Source: Morinoia aosen
Taxonomy: Eukaryota; Arthropoda; Malacostraca; Amphipoda; Talitridae
DNA: 64,000 bases
NCBI GenBank assembly: GCA_030386875.1
Contig: CM059579.1
Span: 16,216,484 to 16,280,483 of the forward strand
Direction: 5' to 3'
Shown piece after piece: positions 11,528 through 23,212 of this stretch. The notes below the pieces were generated by a model that saw only the letters and a list, made by a program, of their open reading frames with translations, did not search any database and was not told the DNA's origin. Numbering within the stretch: position 1 is the stretch's first letter; every line of letters starts with the position of its first letter. Position numbers and translations under genes: made by a program.

Positions 11528-12308
11528 CTAATTGTGCAGCTGTAAAATTACAGTGATGTAGAGCTTGTAGATCGGGTGATGCTGAGACATTGGAGCGATG
11601 TACAAACAATGGAGTGATTTAGAAACATTTTAGTGATGTACAGACATTCGAGCGATGCTAAAATCGATTAGAAAAAGAGCGTTGTAAAGTGTCAGAAGAG
11701 TTTAAATGGTGCAAAGAACAAAGTGATACAGGTGAGGTGGGAAATGCACTTTCATGATTACAAATTCCAGGCATTGCCTGAACTATTTCTTTCAAAGGTA
11801 GATTAGGTAAAAAACACGATGGTGCAACCGTTACAAGACCCTGATATTTTGTGTGATAGTAAAGGCATTTCTATGATTTTTTTGTTGTATAGACATTGAC
11901 TGAACGCGCTTTGACGATCTCAGCTTTCAAAAGATCATTCGAATTTTTATATACTGTTTTACGCCTTCAGCGTTGGTGTCACCCCGCCTGTAGCGACTAT
12001 TTTACATCCGACGGTGTTTTTACTTCTAAATTTGACGCGAGAAACTTTGATGCGAGCGCAAACTAAAACTCCCGTCATCGCACGATTTTACGGCGTATCT
12101 TCCTTTGGAAATAAATAAACAAGCGCGCCAATTATCCCCGGAGATTTCCCCCGTTCCTTCAACCTGATGGCGTTCCCCTCCGAAGACTCGTATTCTTTCC
12201 CATCGGACGCGAAACTCTCACACTCGCCGGTGCTTCGTGGACTTGATAACGCCAAATATTTTTAATTGCGATGCTTTTTTGTTTTTCACTTCACTCAGCA
12301 ATCATTCT
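11528..12308. other. Unique DNA; short degenerate GATGTA repeats
   Basis: At about 11,555-11,660 a degenerate ~30-bp motif recurs (GAGCGATGTACA, GAGTGATTTAGA, TAGTGATGTACA, CGAGCGATGCTA). Nothing else is recognised. Confidence 0.4.
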
Positions 12309-12843
12309 TCATCACTCGTCCCTCATCACTAACCCATCATCACTCGCCCCTCATCACTCGCCTCTCATCACTCGCCCCTCATCACTCGCCCCTCATCGCT
12401 CGCCCCTCATCGCTCGCCCCTCATCGCTCGCCCCTCATCGCTCGCCCCTCATCGCTCGCCCCTCATCGCTCGCCCCTCATCGCTCGCCCCTCATCCCTCG
12501 CCCCTCATCACTCGCCCCTCATCACTCGCCCCTCATCACTCGCCCCTCATCACTCGCCCCTCATCACTCGCCCCTCATCACTCGCCCCTCATCACTCGCC
12601 CCTCATCACTCGCCCCTCATCACTCGCCCCTCATCACTCGCCCCTCATCACTCGCCCCTCATCACTCGCCCCTCATCACTCGCCCCTCATCACTCGCCCC
12701 TCATCACCCGCCCCTCATCACTCGCCCCTCATCACTCGCCCCTCATCACTCGCCCCCATCACTCGCCCCCATCACTCGCCCCCATCACTCGCCCCCATCA
12801 CTCGCCCCCATCACTCGCCCCCATCACTCGCCCCCCATCGCTC
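12309..12843. repeat. 14-bp minisatellite changing to a 13-bp unit
   Basis: About 31 units of 14 bp (CACTCGCCCCTCAT) with a block of CGCTCGCCCCTCAT variants at about 12,395-12,490. They are followed from about 12,748 by about seven 13-bp units (CACTCGCCCCCAT). Neither unit contains a stop on this strand, which explains the two long overlapping Pro/Ser/His-rich open frames. Confidence 0.95.
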
Positions 12844-13352
12844 AACAACCACTTCACATAACTCACAACATCTCTTGCTTATCCTCAAGTCAACGTGAAC
12901 ATTTCTTTCCCTAGCATCTCAAATTAATTCTTTATCCTCCGAATGAAATTGCAAATCCATTTCAATAAATAAATCTATGTATTAACATACTTTAGTTCTT
13001 GATGATTTGTGCACTCATAAATTCTGGGAAATTTCTGTGCACTAATAAATTCTGTTATTCTTATTCACAAAATCTGATGAAAGTCTTTTAACTAAGGTTG
13101 TAATAACGGACTGCGAATAAAAAATTAGGCTGGTATTTCAAGCGGCATGACGGTGACGCCCGCTCTGTTACCGCGCTGCTCCGCTATGACGAAGTTGTTC
13201 CAGTGGTGTCTGTGTCCGGAGATGCATTTTCCTTCCTTCTAAAGCAGCCATTCGCAACCTTTCCTATATCATTGACCCCCTTGGCTTTGTGTATCTCTCC
13301 ATTCAACCCCTAGTCCCATCAAGCCTTTTCTAAATAGAAAATTATGAAGTTG
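12844..13352. other. Unique DNA, no feature recognised
   Basis: No gene or repeat recognised between the 14-bp array and the next SINE-like insertion. Confidence 0.4.
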
Positions 13353-13367
13353 ATAAGTATAACAAAA
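13353..13367. repeat. Target-site duplication, left copy
   Basis: ATAAGTATAACAAAA, matching 13,716-13,730 at 14 of 15 positions across the SINE-like copy. Confidence 0.8.
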
Positions 13368-13715
13368 GCCACCCAGGGGGATATAACTATTGTGTCTATG
13401 GGAATTAGCGCTCCCAGGGGGAATTTGTGAGGGCCCAGTAGGCTTTCTTTTTGTTAAAATAACATAGGTTTTTGTTTTGTTACGGACCATCTTTTTTCGG
13501 TTCACTGCTGTCCTGTTTTTCAGCACCTAGTACTTTCTTCTTCAACTTTATCTTGTTTCATGATCTTCTTTCTAAGCTTTCTGTTTCTGTGCTCTTTCTG
13601 CATAGATTCCGCGTTTCCTTAACTCCATACTAAATGGGGCCTTCTTCTTTCCTCTCTTTGGATCGCCTTTGTTGCTGATAGGGAGGCTTAAACTAACTAA
13701 TAATCTATAATCTAC
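13368..13715 (+). mobile_element. SINE-like family copy 4 with 15-bp TSD
   Basis: Full-length copy: CCAGGGGGATATAACTATTG head, GGAATTAGCGCTCCCAGGGG, GGTTCACTGCTGTCCTG, ACTCCATACTAAATGGGG, and the AACTAACTAATAATC tail. The flanking 14/15-bp direct repeat independently supports retroposition as the spreading mechanism. Confidence 0.85.
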
Positions 13716-13730
13716 ATAAGTATATCAAAA
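13716..13730. repeat. Target-site duplication, right copy
   Basis: ATAAGTATATCAAAA, one mismatch to 13,353-13,367. Confidence 0.8.
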
Positions 13731-14057
13731 AATAAAGGACAGAAACGCCAGACGCATTATTTTCAATTATTTGCCCTCGACTAAATAATTTGTAATCCCC
13801 TAGGGGTTAATTTACCCCTGGTTGAAAACCTAAAGTGCGGCTATGATGCGTGCCTGCATTACGCGTCGTGTTACGGCTCGTAAATTTTTCCTTCCTTTGT
13901 CTAGAGTTACATCATTGTAGGAGAATTTTCCACCTCTCTCTTCACCGTGCGCTGAAAGTGTCGCGCTTTTCTGCGTCAAGCTTTGCGGGAAGTATCTCTT
14001 CTTGCTTTATTTTTTCATATCCTGTTCTGACGACAGGAAAAAGACGATAAACCTACC
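13731..14057. other. Unique DNA, no feature recognised
   Basis: A 66-codon open frame from 13,850 has no recognisable feature. Confidence 0.35.
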
Positions 14058-15376
14058 GTAACGACTACGCTGATATTGTGAGTTGCCACAACCATGCTGT
14101 GAAAACGACGCTGTTGTGTGTTGCCACAACTATGCTGTCAAAACGACGCTGATATTGTGTGTTGCCACAACTATGCTGTCAAAACGACGCTGATATTGTG
14201 CGTTGCCACAACTATGCTGTGAAAACGACGCTGATATTGTGAGTTGCCACAACTCTGCTGTGAAAACGACGCTGTTGTGTGTTGCCACAACTATGCTGTG
14301 AAAACGACTCTGATATTGTGAGTTGCCACAACCATGCTGTGAAAACGACGCTGTTGTGTGTTGCCACAACTCTGCTGTGAAAACGACTCTGATATTGTGT
14401 GTTGCCACAACCATGCTGTGAAAACGACGCTGATATTGTGAGTTGCCACAACCATGCTTTGAAAACGACGCTGTTGTGTGTTGCCACAACCATGCTGTGA
14501 AAACGACTCTGATATTGTGTGTTGCCACAACTATGCTATGAAAACGACGCTGATATTGTGTGTTGCCACAACTATGCTGTGAAAACGACTCCGATATTGT
14601 GTGTTGCCACAACTATGCTGTGAAAACGACTCTGATATTGTGTGTTGCCACAACCATGCTGTGAAAACGACGCTGATATTGTGAGTTGCCACAACTATGC
14701 TGTGAAAACGACGCTGTTGTGTGTTGCCACAACTATGCTGTGAAAACGACGCTGTTGTGTGTTGCTACAACCATGCTGTGAAAACGACGCTGTTGTGTGT
14801 TGCCACAACTATGCAGTGAAAACGACTCTGATATTCTGTGTTGCCACAACTATGCTGTGAAAACGACTCCGATATTGTGTGTTGCCACAACTATGCTGTG
14901 AAAACGACTCTGATATTGTGTGTTGCCACAACCATGCTGTGAAAACGACGCTGTTGTGTGTTGCCACAACTATGCTGTGAAAACGACTCTGATAGTGTGT
15001 GTTGCCACAACTATGCTGTGAAAACGACTCTGATATTGTGTGTTGCCACAACCATGCTGTGAAAACGACGCTGTTGTGTGTTGCCACAACTATGCTGTGA
15101 AAACGACTCTGATATTGTGTGTTGCCACAACCATACTGTGAAAACGACGCTGTTGTGTGTTGCCACAACTATGCTGTGAAAACGACTCTGATATTGTGTG
15201 TTGCCACAACCATGCTGTGAAAACGACGCTGTTGTGTGTTGCCACAACTATGCTGTGAAAACGACTCTGATATTGTGTGTTGCCACAACTATGCTGTGAA
15301 AACGACTTCGATATTGTGAGCTGCCACAACCATACTGTAAAAATTACGCTGTTGAGTGTCGCTACAACCATGCTCT
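14058..15376. repeat. 41/38-bp satellite-like array, about 33 units
   Basis: Unit types are 41 bp (GTTGCCACAAC..ATGCTGTGAAAACGAC..CTGATATTGTG) and 38 bp (the same with CTGTTGTGT in place of the GATATT segment). They are interspersed, partly alternating. The core GTTGCCACAAC is a short inverted repeat (GTTG/CAAC). Units at the right end (about 15,300-15,376) are more diverged. Minus-strand open frames of 78-160 codons over the array are repeat artefacts. Confidence 0.95.
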
Positions 15377-15743
15377 GTAGTCTGATCGCTTTTTTTCGAG
15401 TTATTCACGCTGTATTAGACTCTCCATCGGCTGCTGGGAAGCTCAGGTAAATGAGTTTTCTAATTCTTAAATTTTCCTTCTTCCGTAGGGGCACCATCAA
15501 TTTTGTTAAGCTTGTGCTTGATTTATTTGTTTATTTCCTTAAATCGTGTCATTTGTAATAAATTAGTAGTATTTTTGTAATTTAAACTCCATTTATAAGA
15601 AACATGCGTGCGTTCCAGTGTAGGATAACACAAACAGTACATTACTCACATATAACTATATTTTAATGCAAGTATTGGTTTAATACGTACATTTACAGTA
15701 CAAATAACAATATAGATCTTTAACTTTCTCCGTCACCAGTTTA
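15377..15743. other. Unique AT-rich DNA, no feature recognised
   Basis: No gene or repeat recognised. Confidence 0.4.
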
Positions 15744-15768
15744 TAGAAAGTTTGCAAACGTCTTCCTA
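15744..15768. repeat. Target-site duplication, left copy (25 bp)
   Basis: Identical over 25 bases to 16,146-16,170; core AAGTTTGCAAACGTC. Confidence 0.85.
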
Positions 15769-16145
15769 CAGTTGATGGTAGTTGGCTTTGCTGCTAATTA
15801 GCACTCCCAAGGGAGGAAAATGTGAAGTCCCGAGCTGAGAGAGGGTATTCATTTTTTTCTAGTAGAAAAAATTTTGTTTTGTTAATGATAATTTTTTCGG
15901 TTTACTGCTGGCTGTACAGTAATCCAGCACCTCTGGGGAAACTTTTATCTTATTTCCTAACTTTCCTTCTCAGCGCATAGTTTCTATTCGCATGGAATCC
16001 TGTATGGTAACGCACCTTGCAAAAATTTCGCGTTTTCTTAACTCCATACTAAAGAATGATTCCATCCTTCCTGCCTCTGAATATCTTTCTCGTGGCTAGG
16101 GTGACTGACAATAACTTGTAATCAATTAACCAATCAACCTGTAAG
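15769..16145 (+). mobile_element. SINE-like family copy 5 with 25-bp TSD
   Basis: Diverged copy: TTAGCACTCCCAAGGGAGG head, CCCGAGCTGAGAG, TTCGGTTTACTGCTGG, TTCTTAACTCCATACTAAAG and a tail near AATAACTTGTAATC. It has the extra GCATGGAATCCTG segment of the copy 3 type. The unusually long exact duplication suggests a wide nick spacing at insertion. An exact TSD around an internally diverged copy is notable. Confidence 0.82.
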
Positions 16146-16170
16146 TAGAAAGTTTGCAAACGTCTTCCTA
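16146..16170. repeat. Target-site duplication, right copy (25 bp)
   Basis: Exact match to 15,744-15,768. Confidence 0.85.
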
Positions 16171-19041
16171 ATGCTGTTTTTTTTTTTTTGTTTTTTTACG
16201 TCAATGTGATAAAACTTTCTCAAAGGTATGCATCAGGTTTTTGTCCACACGCATGATTTTGTTTATTATTTGCCCAGTGCTCAATGGGGAGGAACTGCAT
16301 TTATTAAAGATATTCTCTCCTCTGGCTGTTATTGTTATTAAAACCAAAATGACTTTTCGACCGCTTCCCCAGCGAGATCACCCTAGCGTAGCCGCTCGTA
16401 GAGTCAAGTTGTACCTCGATGTGTCACAGTTCGGCGTCCAACTTTGGCGTTTGTGGCTCCAATTTAGCGGTCTTTTCTATACTCCCAAACAAAAATCGCG
16501 GGGGACAAGATAACCCATTTTGCTCTGGAACTCGAGTTTCGCTGTCTTGCAGATTTGTAGGAATATTCTGTAAGTGCATTTGCCCTAAATTACTCGGGGA
16601 GTGTTCCCTCAGCTGCCCTCGCTTGTTCCCTCGGCTGCCCTCGCTTGGTTCCCCTCGATTGCTCCTCCACCGTGAAGGCTTTCTTCAGTCCTGCAGAGGG
16701 GAACGTCAGGATGTCTGCCCTCACCCCAGCTACATCAGTTTCCTGGCTGCCCTGCGGTCCCCTCGGTGTCATCGTTTACCTCACGGAGTCACCGAGTTTT
16801 ACCAAGGCAAGAAGTTCACCAGTTGATGCGTCACTCCGCAGACGTTTTAGAAGTTGTTCGTATTTACTACCGTAAGTGTTTTAGCCCCTCCAATTAAATG
16901 TCCAGCGTTCTGCGTTTGATATTTTCAGTTAAAAATGGTTTGGTGCGAGACTTAAGAATCTGTACTGGTATTTCTGAAAGAATTAGATAACCGAGTGTTT
17001 GATCCAAAGTTGATTGACGTACTATCTATTCTCATTTCTTGGTTAATATTCTTCGGTCAAGTTAGAATGATCAGTAACTGTAGACCTATTTCAACCGATA
17101 CTGAGTGCTAGCATAGATGGATGCGTTATGTGTGTCTACTTATTTTTAGCATATATGCGACTTGCGATTATATTACAATACGGAAGTTCTTAAAAGATTG
17201 AATGAGCGAAGAGATTGTGACATGATATCCGTCTTTATACTCATTATTTTCAGATCCTCTCGAGTCCACCTCTCCTTTTCCTCGTCTAATATACAATCTG
17301 ACGCGAAAAAAATTACGCTCAAGTTTATTTTTGTTACGCGAATCTTGTTACTTCGAGATCAGCGAAGATTTCATTATCATTGTTTTTTTTCGTGCGATTC
17401 TCGTTATTTCGAGATCAGCAAAGGTTTCACTATCATTTTTTTCCGATTTTTTCGTTGTTAAGGAGCTAGGCCCGGATGTATTGATGTCTTTGAGCTTATG
17501 TTTATTTTGTCCAGATTTAATGACTGATTAATGAGAAAGTTTGTGACTGCTACGAACTGCTCATGAATTTATGGTTGGGTATTATTTGACCGAATTCATT
17601 CACTTAAATCATTCAACACTCTTGCGGAAACATGCTTAGCTGGCCTCCACTAAAAATTTAATTGCAACTATATCTATCAAATTAATTACGAATAGTTTCA
17701 GAATCAATAAATAGTTGCTCCATAAAATGTCACTTATTAAACTGAAGTGCCTTTGAGTGCTTTTAATTAAGAATACTCTAAAAAAATTTAGACCCCTCTG
17801 AATATATTAGAATCCGGTCAAAACATGTTTTAATCGATGCAGGTAGCTCCAATTTTATAACTGAGTTCCATACTATCACTTTAACTTCTCATCCCTCAAA
17901 CTTGTGGTTTAAATCCTTCATGGAGTGAACCCTTCTTTAATTAAATCATATACATTGGTCTGTGCCTCACGCTACCCGTTCCTCATCTCGTTCAATCAGG
18001 ACATCCACCACGGGATCCCTTGCGCTGCGCTGTTTTCTGTGCTTTCGTAAAACATTCCCAACTTCTGCAGCGAATTTGAATAATGAACCTCGGGAGCTCC
18101 ATTTTGGAGTGCTCAGCATTGTCGGTATCGCAGCCCTGTTCAGAGGCAGCTTTGTTTAAATGAGACAACTTGGCTCGCTTCATACACTAGCCAATGTGTG
18201 TAACTTCGTGAATTTAGCCGTTGCTTTTTTGAAGGAAATTCAGCGCTTCGTTGAAATAGTTTCGCAAATTTATCTGTTTTTCCCGAAAGCAATTCAATAC
18301 TTGATTGAAGCAGCCTCTCTAATTAAGCGATTTCGTTTCTGAGGACATTTCAGTGCTTCGTTGTAGCTGCATAGTGAATTTATCCTTTGCATCTCTGCAA
18401 CTGATGAATTAAATTCAGCAACAGTAATTTAACACTTTGCTGAAACGAATCAGAGATTTCAAAGTTTACATAAATATAAAAGGTACTGTCGCAAAGAATA
18501 TTTGTGCCGGTGCTCCGTGATAAGAAAATGTGAATTCAATGCGGCATTTCACATTCGCCGCTTTACGACGGTGTTGCGAGATCAAAGGGCAATATTTTTA
18601 TTAGAGAAATTATGCTTCGCAATTATTTGTAGATAATTCAGAATTTTATTCTTTCTTCTATTAGAACTGGAAAAAAAGTTTTGTTCTATTGATGTCGAAC
18701 TCTGGTGACGATCGCGCTCACTGAACATGAAATTGAATCTCAAAATTATCATGTTGCATAAGTGAGCGGAAAATCCGACCAAAGAACGAATAGCGTGGTT
18801 GAATTTGTCGTTTAAATTGGTGTTCTAAAATTTTAAAACTCGTCACTTTCACTACAGTTTTAAGTCTCTTTTCATATATTTTTTACTTCGCGGTTAATAT
18901 GACTTTTTGAGCGATATAACGTCTTCAACAGCTTGTTTCCGACAATTTTAATTGTGATGTTTATAGAGTGCTGAAGGCTCATATTTTTACGTATAATTCG
19001 AGCCGCAAGAGTGTGCTTCCGAGGTGATCAATAAATTAACT
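16171..19041. other. Unique DNA, no gene assigned
   Basis: 2.9 kb with open frames up to 135 codons around 16,241-16,875. That stretch is more GC-rich near 16,600-16,780 and contains a short CCCTCGCTTG-type duplication. No domain is recognised. At 17,335-17,445 a TTACTTCGAGATCAGC module occurs twice. At 18,238-18,385 a CAG(C/T)GCTTCGTTG module recurs at about 110 bp. Host exons cannot be excluded but nothing supports them. Confidence 0.35.
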
Positions 19042-19232
19042 TGCTAACGTCATAATCTTCATTCCTTACTTAGTGTTTCTATGTGCGGGGGGGGGGGGAG
19101 GGTATGGGGGGGTGTGGGCGGTTCTTGTATCGGAATACACCCTCCAATCCATGCTAAATGGAACCTTCATCCTTCCTCTCTTTGGAACATCTTCATTGTA
19201 GTTAGGGAGGCTTAGACTGACAATTTAATCTT
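19042..19232 (+). repeat. SINE-like family copy 6, 5'-truncated
   Basis: Only the 3' half is present: TCCATGCTAAATGGAACC, TCCTTCCTCTCTTTGGAAC, GGGAGGCTTAGACTGAC. The middle is interrupted by a G-rich slippage tract at about 19,087-19,117. Confidence 0.7.
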
Positions 19233-19836
19233 CTGGATAAATGCACGCATGTCACTTTCTGGGAGAGGAACTGTACACAAACTCGATCATTTAGCTTCAA
19301 ATTGTTCTTTATATTTCCTTACTATTTTTTTTTATTATTTTCTGTTCCTTATAGCTTCGCAGTTACCACGCGTTCTCTGAATACTTTTACAGCGCATTGT
19401 TCTTTTGAAATTACCTCACTCACACGCGATGAATGTTTTCCTTGAACGTTTCGTAACCATGAGTGGTGCAAAATTTTCTTCATATATTTTAGGTATTTGA
19501 GTATGAGGCAACCATATGTTTGGGAGACCACAAAGTTTCGTTGTTTATTTTCTTCAGTGACGTTTACTCTCTTCATTTCAGATTTAATCTCGATGGTCAT
19601 GTACAAACGAACACACACTCACCTGGTGTGTTTCATACGAGCTATGAGAATTCTTTCGCCTTTGTTAATTTCGTTGAGTTGGGGCATAGCCTGTGCATTG
19701 AGTTTTCAGTCTTCGAAACTAGAGTTTTTGTATTTGTTGTAGACTAAATTTGATCGCAGCACCGTATGAATTCCTGAATAGGATTATAAGCGCCCTATGA
19801 ACTCTTCCGTGGAATTGCACAATGTTATTGCTTCCC
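19233..19836. other. Unique DNA, no feature recognised
   Basis: Open frames of 75-89 codons occur on both strands, none recognisable. Confidence 0.4.
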
Positions 19837-20203
19837 AACCCCTAAGGGGATGCAACTATTGTTTGTATGTGAATTAACACTCCCAGGAGGAAAATATAAG
19901 CTCCCGAGCTGCGAGTTAGGTAGGCCTTCTTTTGTGTTCATGCAGGTTTTTGTTCGTTTTGTTGACTGTTTTTCGACTGCCATCCTTTTTTTCATCACCT
20001 GTTCCTTCTTTCAAATTTTGTCTTCGTTCAGACCCTCCTTCCTAACGTGCTGTTTTTATGCGCGGGATCTTTTTTGGGGTGAAGACACTTTTTGCATAGA
20101 TTCTTCGTTACCTCATCGTCTTACTAAATTGTGCCCTCATCCTTCCTCTCATTGGAGCACGTTTGTGGTGGCTTGGGAGGTTTACACTAACTTATATCTT
20201 GTT
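19837..20203 (+). mobile_element. SINE-like family copy 7
   Basis: Head CCCCTAAGGGGATGCAAC, then AACACTCCCAGGAGG, CCCGAGCTGCGAGTTAGG, CATCCTTCCTCTCATTGG and tail GGGAGGTTTACACTAAC. The CCCCT/AGGGG head palindrome is preserved as in copy 2. Confidence 0.78.
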
Positions 20204-20310
20204 TCACGAACTTCAATTTTGATGGGAAAAAATGAGCTGAAAACAAAAATGAACTCATTAAAGCTGGAAAATCATTTACAACTGCAACTTGGGTTTTTAT
20301 CTTTTCTTTT

Positions 20311-20343
20311 GTGTGTGTGTGTGGGGGGGGGGGGGGGGGGGGG
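20311..20343. repeat. (GT)n followed by a 21-base G homopolymer
   Basis: The GT run covers about 20,311-20,322 and an uninterrupted G run covers 20,323-20,343, then TAGGGG. It marks the left edge of the tandem-array cluster. Homopolymer length may be affected by sequencing. Confidence 0.95.
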
Positions 20344-20359
20344 TAGGGGCGAGGATTCT

Positions 20360-21600
20360 TGATACTATTTTTATACCAATCTAATTTTTATGCCAATCTT
20401 ATTTTATGCCATTCCGATTTTTACGCCAATCCTATTTTTACGCCAATCCTATTTTCATGCCACTCCTATTTTCATGCCACTCCTATTTTCATGCCACTAC
20501 TATTTTCATGCCGCTCCTATTTTCATGCCACTCCTATTTTCATGCCACTCCTATTTTCATGCCACTACTATTTTCATGCCGCTCCTATTTTCATGCCACT
20601 CCTATTTTCATGCCACTCCTGTTTTCATGCCACTCCTGTTTTCATGCCACTCCTGTTTTCATGCCACTCCTGTTTTCATGCCACTCTTGTTTTCATGCCA
20701 CTCTTATTTTGATGCCACTCCTATTTTCATACCACTCCTATTTTCATACCACTCCTATTTTCATACCACTCCTATTCTCATGCCACTCCTATTTTCATGC
20801 CACTCCTTTTTCAATGTAACTCCTATTTTCATGCCACTCCTACTTTCATGCCACTCTTGTTTTCATGCCACTCTTATTTTGATGCCACTCCTATTTTCAT
20901 ACCACTCCTATTTTCATGCCACTCCTATTTTCATGCCACTCCTTTTTCAATGTAACTCCTATTTTCATGCCACTCCTACTTTCATGCCACTCTTGTTTTC
21001 ATGCCACTCTTATTTTCATGCCACTCCTATTTTCATGCCACTCCTATTTTCATGCCACTCCTATTTTCATGCCACTCCTATTTTCATGCCACTCCTATTT
21101 TCATGCCACTCCTATTTTCATGCCACTCCTATTTTCATGCCACTCCTATTTTCATGCCACTCCTATTTTCATGCCACTCCTATTTTCATGCCACTCCTAT
21201 TTTCATGCCACTCCTATTTTCATGCCACTCCTATTTTCATGCCACTCCTATTTTCATGCCACTCCTATTTTCATGCCACTCCTATTTTCATGCCACTCCT
21301 ATTTTCATGCCACTCCTATTTTCATGCCACTCCTATTTTCATGCCACTCCTATTTTCATGCCACTCTTATTTTCATGCCACTCTTATTTTCATGCCACTC
21401 TTATTTTCATGCCACTCTTATTTTCATGCCACTCTTATTTTCATGCCACTCTTATTTTCATGCCACTCTTATTTTCATGCCACTCTTATTTTCATGCCAC
21501 TCTTATTTTCATGCCACTCTTATTTTCATGCCACTCTTATTTTCATGCCACTCTTATTTTCATGCCACTCTTATTTTCATGCCACTCCTGTTTTTATCCA
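20360..21600. repeat. 17-bp minisatellite, TTTTCATGCCACTCCTA type
   Basis: About 72 units of 17 bp. Variant classes are clustered: CTATTTTCATGCCGCTC early, GTTTTCATGCCACTC at about 20,610-20,700, a long homogeneous CTCCTA block at about 21,010-21,360, then a homogeneous CTCTTA block at about 21,360-21,580. A segment near 20,780-20,865 is duplicated near 20,910-21,000. The unit lacks stops in several frames, so very long open frames (up to 686 codons) are artefacts. Confidence 0.95.
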
Positions 21601-22098
21601 ATCTTTTTTTCTGCCAGTCGTATTTTTATGCGTGGTATTTTCATACCAGTTGTATTTTTATGCCAGTTGTATTTTTATGCCAGTTGTATTTTATGCCAGT
21701 CGTATTTTTATGCGTGGTATTTTTATCCCAGTTGTATTTTTATGCCAGTTGTATTTTTGTGCCAGTTGTATTTTATGCCAGTCGTATTTTTATGCGTGGT
21801 ATTTTTATACCAGTTGTATTTTTCTGCCAGTTGTATTTTATGCCAGTCGTATTTTTATGCGTGGTATTTTTATACCAGTTGTATTTTTGTGCCAGTTGTA
21901 TTTTTGTGCCAGTTGTATTTTATGCCAGTCGTATTTTTATGCGTGGTATTTTTATACCAGTTGTATTTTTCTGCCAGTTGTATTTTATGCTAGTCGTATT
22001 TTTATGCGTGGTATTTTTATACCAGTTGTATTTTTATGCCAGTTGTATTTTTATGCCAGTCGTATTTTTATGCCAGTCGTATTTTTCTGTCTTTCCTA
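21601..22098. repeat. 17-bp-derived array, GTATTTTTATGCCAGTT type, with higher-order units
   Basis: Units of 16-17 bp (GTATTTTTATGCCAGTT, GTATTTTATGCCAGTC, GTATTTTTATGCGTG) arranged in a repeating order of roughly 100-120 bp, seen four to five times. It continues directly from the preceding array and shares TTTTTATGCCA, so the two are probably related. Confidence 0.9.
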
Positions 22099-22318
22099 TT
22101 TGTCCGTCAATCTTGCTCTTGCCCTGTTATGTACGAGTAGGAGGGTCGGGCGAAAGGAGTCAAAAAGGCTGGGGTTGGGGAGGAACAAAGCCTGGGGAGA
22201 CTGAGGGGGGAAGGGAGGTGTGTGTGTCTCCGAGCGGGAGGTGTGTGTCTCCTGCTTGGTGTGCAACAAAAATTAAAGTAAAAAATTGTCGCCTTCTCCC
22301 AAGCTGTGCAATTAGACG

Positions 22319-22969
<651 letters not shown>

Positions 22970-23212
22970 CTATTAAATAACGTGTGGTGGTGGTTATGTG
23001 GGGATGGTTGTGGTCACACATTAAGATATGGTTTGCTATCTGTGGTTTACGTGCGTTGTCTGCGCATAGTGTTGCACAACCCTGACTTAGAGTCGATTAT
23101 TGCTACCGATCCATTATAGAGTATAGGTTACCGCACCCTCTGGTACTGCTGTACATTTATGCACAGTGTTCGTGTTCTTACTCAAGCTGCAATTCATTTA
23201 GTTGGATACAAC
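22970..23212. other. Short unique spacer
   Basis: 243 bp between the CCTG array and the 37-bp satellite, with no recognised feature. Confidence 0.4.

Noticed and set aside
12266..12898. Two Ser/Pro/His-rich frames of about 200 codons
   Set aside because: Stop-free 14-bp minisatellite read in two frames.
14130..15371. Minus-strand Gly/Asn/His-rich frames resembling repeat proteins
   Set aside because: They follow the 41/38-bp array in several frames at once; no conserved start or domain.
14058..15376. CRISPR-like array (regular repeats with a dyad core)
   Set aside because: The supposed spacers are themselves repeated, unit lengths are 41/38 bp without unique spacers, there are no cas genes, and the DNA is eukaryotic.
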